A stretch of 14,294 nucleotides of DNA, taken from positions 1 through 14,294 of the forward strand of contig CAZLTY010000106.1 of NCBI GenBank assembly GCA_964562575.1, in the 5' to 3' direction. Under the pieces are notes generated by a model. That model was not told where the DNA came from. It did not search any database and saw only the letters and a program-made list of their open reading frames with translations. Shown one piece after another: positions 14,100-14,294 of this stretch. The DNA is from SG8-4 sp964562575 (lineage in GTDB: Bacteria; Planctomycetota; Phycisphaerae; Sedimentisphaerales; Anaerobacaceae). The position numbers and the translations under genes are program-made. Each line of letters opens with the position of its first letter. Positions within the stretch are counted from its first letter, which is position 1.

Positions 14100-14150
14100 A
14101 TCTGAATATCCAATAATGAACAAGGAATGTCGAATGCAGAAGTGCAACTC
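14100..14150. repeat. Probable dispersed intergenic repeat
   Basis: The stretch contains GAATATCCAATAATGAACAA followed by GGAATGTCGAATGCAGAAG. I remember wording of this type ('ATATCCAATA..GAACAAGGAATGTCGAATG') as a frequent intergenic repeat in planctomycete genomes. There is only one copy in the window, so this needs a genome search. Confidence 0.35.
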
Positions 14151-14244
14151 AGTGCCTTTGTGGCACTTATGAGGGGAACCAGTCTCGTACGTACCGGCAA
14201 CACGTACCGAACAGTACCGTGAGTCGGGATCTTCCATTGCCTTA

Positions 14245-14294
14245 GGACTCGTCCGGAAATAAGTTCCGATGGTATCCGCTCAGATTTAGGTTGG
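14245..14294 (+). mobile_element. Second copy of the foldback element, cut by the right window edge
   Basis: The first 50 bases, starting GGACTCGTCCGGAAATAA, are identical to 6853-6902 and in the same orientation. The flank is TTA (14242-14244) instead of TAA, so this is an independent insertion site of similar TWA type. The right end lies outside the window. Confidence 0.82.

Larger units (their letters stand above)
13735..14244. other. Gene-free region made of dispersed repeats
   Basis: No protein is supportable here. The longest open frame (minus strand, 13857-14237) is Cys/His/Arg-rich and runs across several repeats with no ribosome binding site. The stretch holds the palindrome at 13829-13846, the hairpin at 14002-14039, the repeat-like block around 14100-14150, three GTACCG repeats at about 14192-14218 and the start of a mobile element at 14245. 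Confidence 0.55.

Noticed and set aside
14192..14218. Three GTACCG units as a possible iteron or binding-site array
   Set aside because: The spacing is irregular (7 and 4 bases between units) and there is no neighbouring replication or regulator gene.
13857..14237. A 126-codon minus-strand frame at the right end
   Set aside because: It spans several dispersed repeats and hairpins, has no ribosome binding site, and looks like translated repeat.
1..14294. CRISPR array, tRNA, rRNA or known riboswitch
   Set aside because: I saw no regularly spaced direct repeats, tRNA cloverleaf ends or rRNA signatures on either strand by eye.

Overview
The window looks like the genome of a free-living, probably heterotrophic planctomycete (Planctomycetia or Phycisphaerae type). 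The evidence is gene content: a Tat-exported sulfatase, a five-bladed sugar-hydrolase-like lipoprotein, several small exported enzymes with twin-arginine leaders, and a large cytochrome resembling the hydrazine-synthase alpha subunit next to a multiheme cytochrome. No rRNA, tRNA or marker gene is present, so the taxonomy is an inference.

Layout. (1) Bases 1-323, minus strand: the first 107 residues of a CHAT-domain (caspase-like) protein that runs off the left edge. (2) 324-901: no credible gene; it ends in a strong GC-rich hairpin. (3) 902-4057, minus strand: sulfatase, then a ferritin-like/rubrerythrin-type protein closed by an intrinsic terminator, then a five-bladed propeller lipoprotein. 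(4) 4311-6784, plus strand, divergent from the sulfatase: a TIM-barrel sugar isomerase-like gene that appears to have lost its middle, a nucleoside-hydrolase-like protein with a Tat-like leader, and an M14 zinc carboxypeptidase that appears to lack its N-terminal part. (5) 6853-7032: a 180-bp transposon-like foldback element between two convergent genes. A second copy starts at 14245 and is cut by the window end. (6) 7045-11629, minus strand: a HzsA-related two-heme protein (963 aa) followed by a five-heme cytochrome c (524 aa), probably one operon with a clear extended -10 promoter. (7) 11630-12204: a spacer with dispersed palindromic repeats, then a promoter and a leader with interleaved inverted repeats. 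(8) 12205-13734, plus strand: a tight, visibly more AT-rich two-gene cassette. It encodes a winged-helix-like protein with a very basic tail and a helical protein with an Rx6H motif in a HEPN-like setting. (9) 13735-14294: a patchwork of dispersed repeats.

How the parts may fit. Regions 3 and 4 look like an accessory catabolic locus: removal of sulfate and sugars, nucleoside or peptide trimming, with exported or lipid-anchored enzymes. Two of its six genes show signs of deletion. Region 6 is an extracytoplasmic electron-transfer or redox-enzyme pair of unknown substrate. Nothing else from the anammox pathway is visible, so hydrazine synthesis should not be assumed. The most likely undescribed system is the AT-rich cassette in region 8 with its possible structured leader. 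The CHAT gene at the other end is a second defence-type signal.
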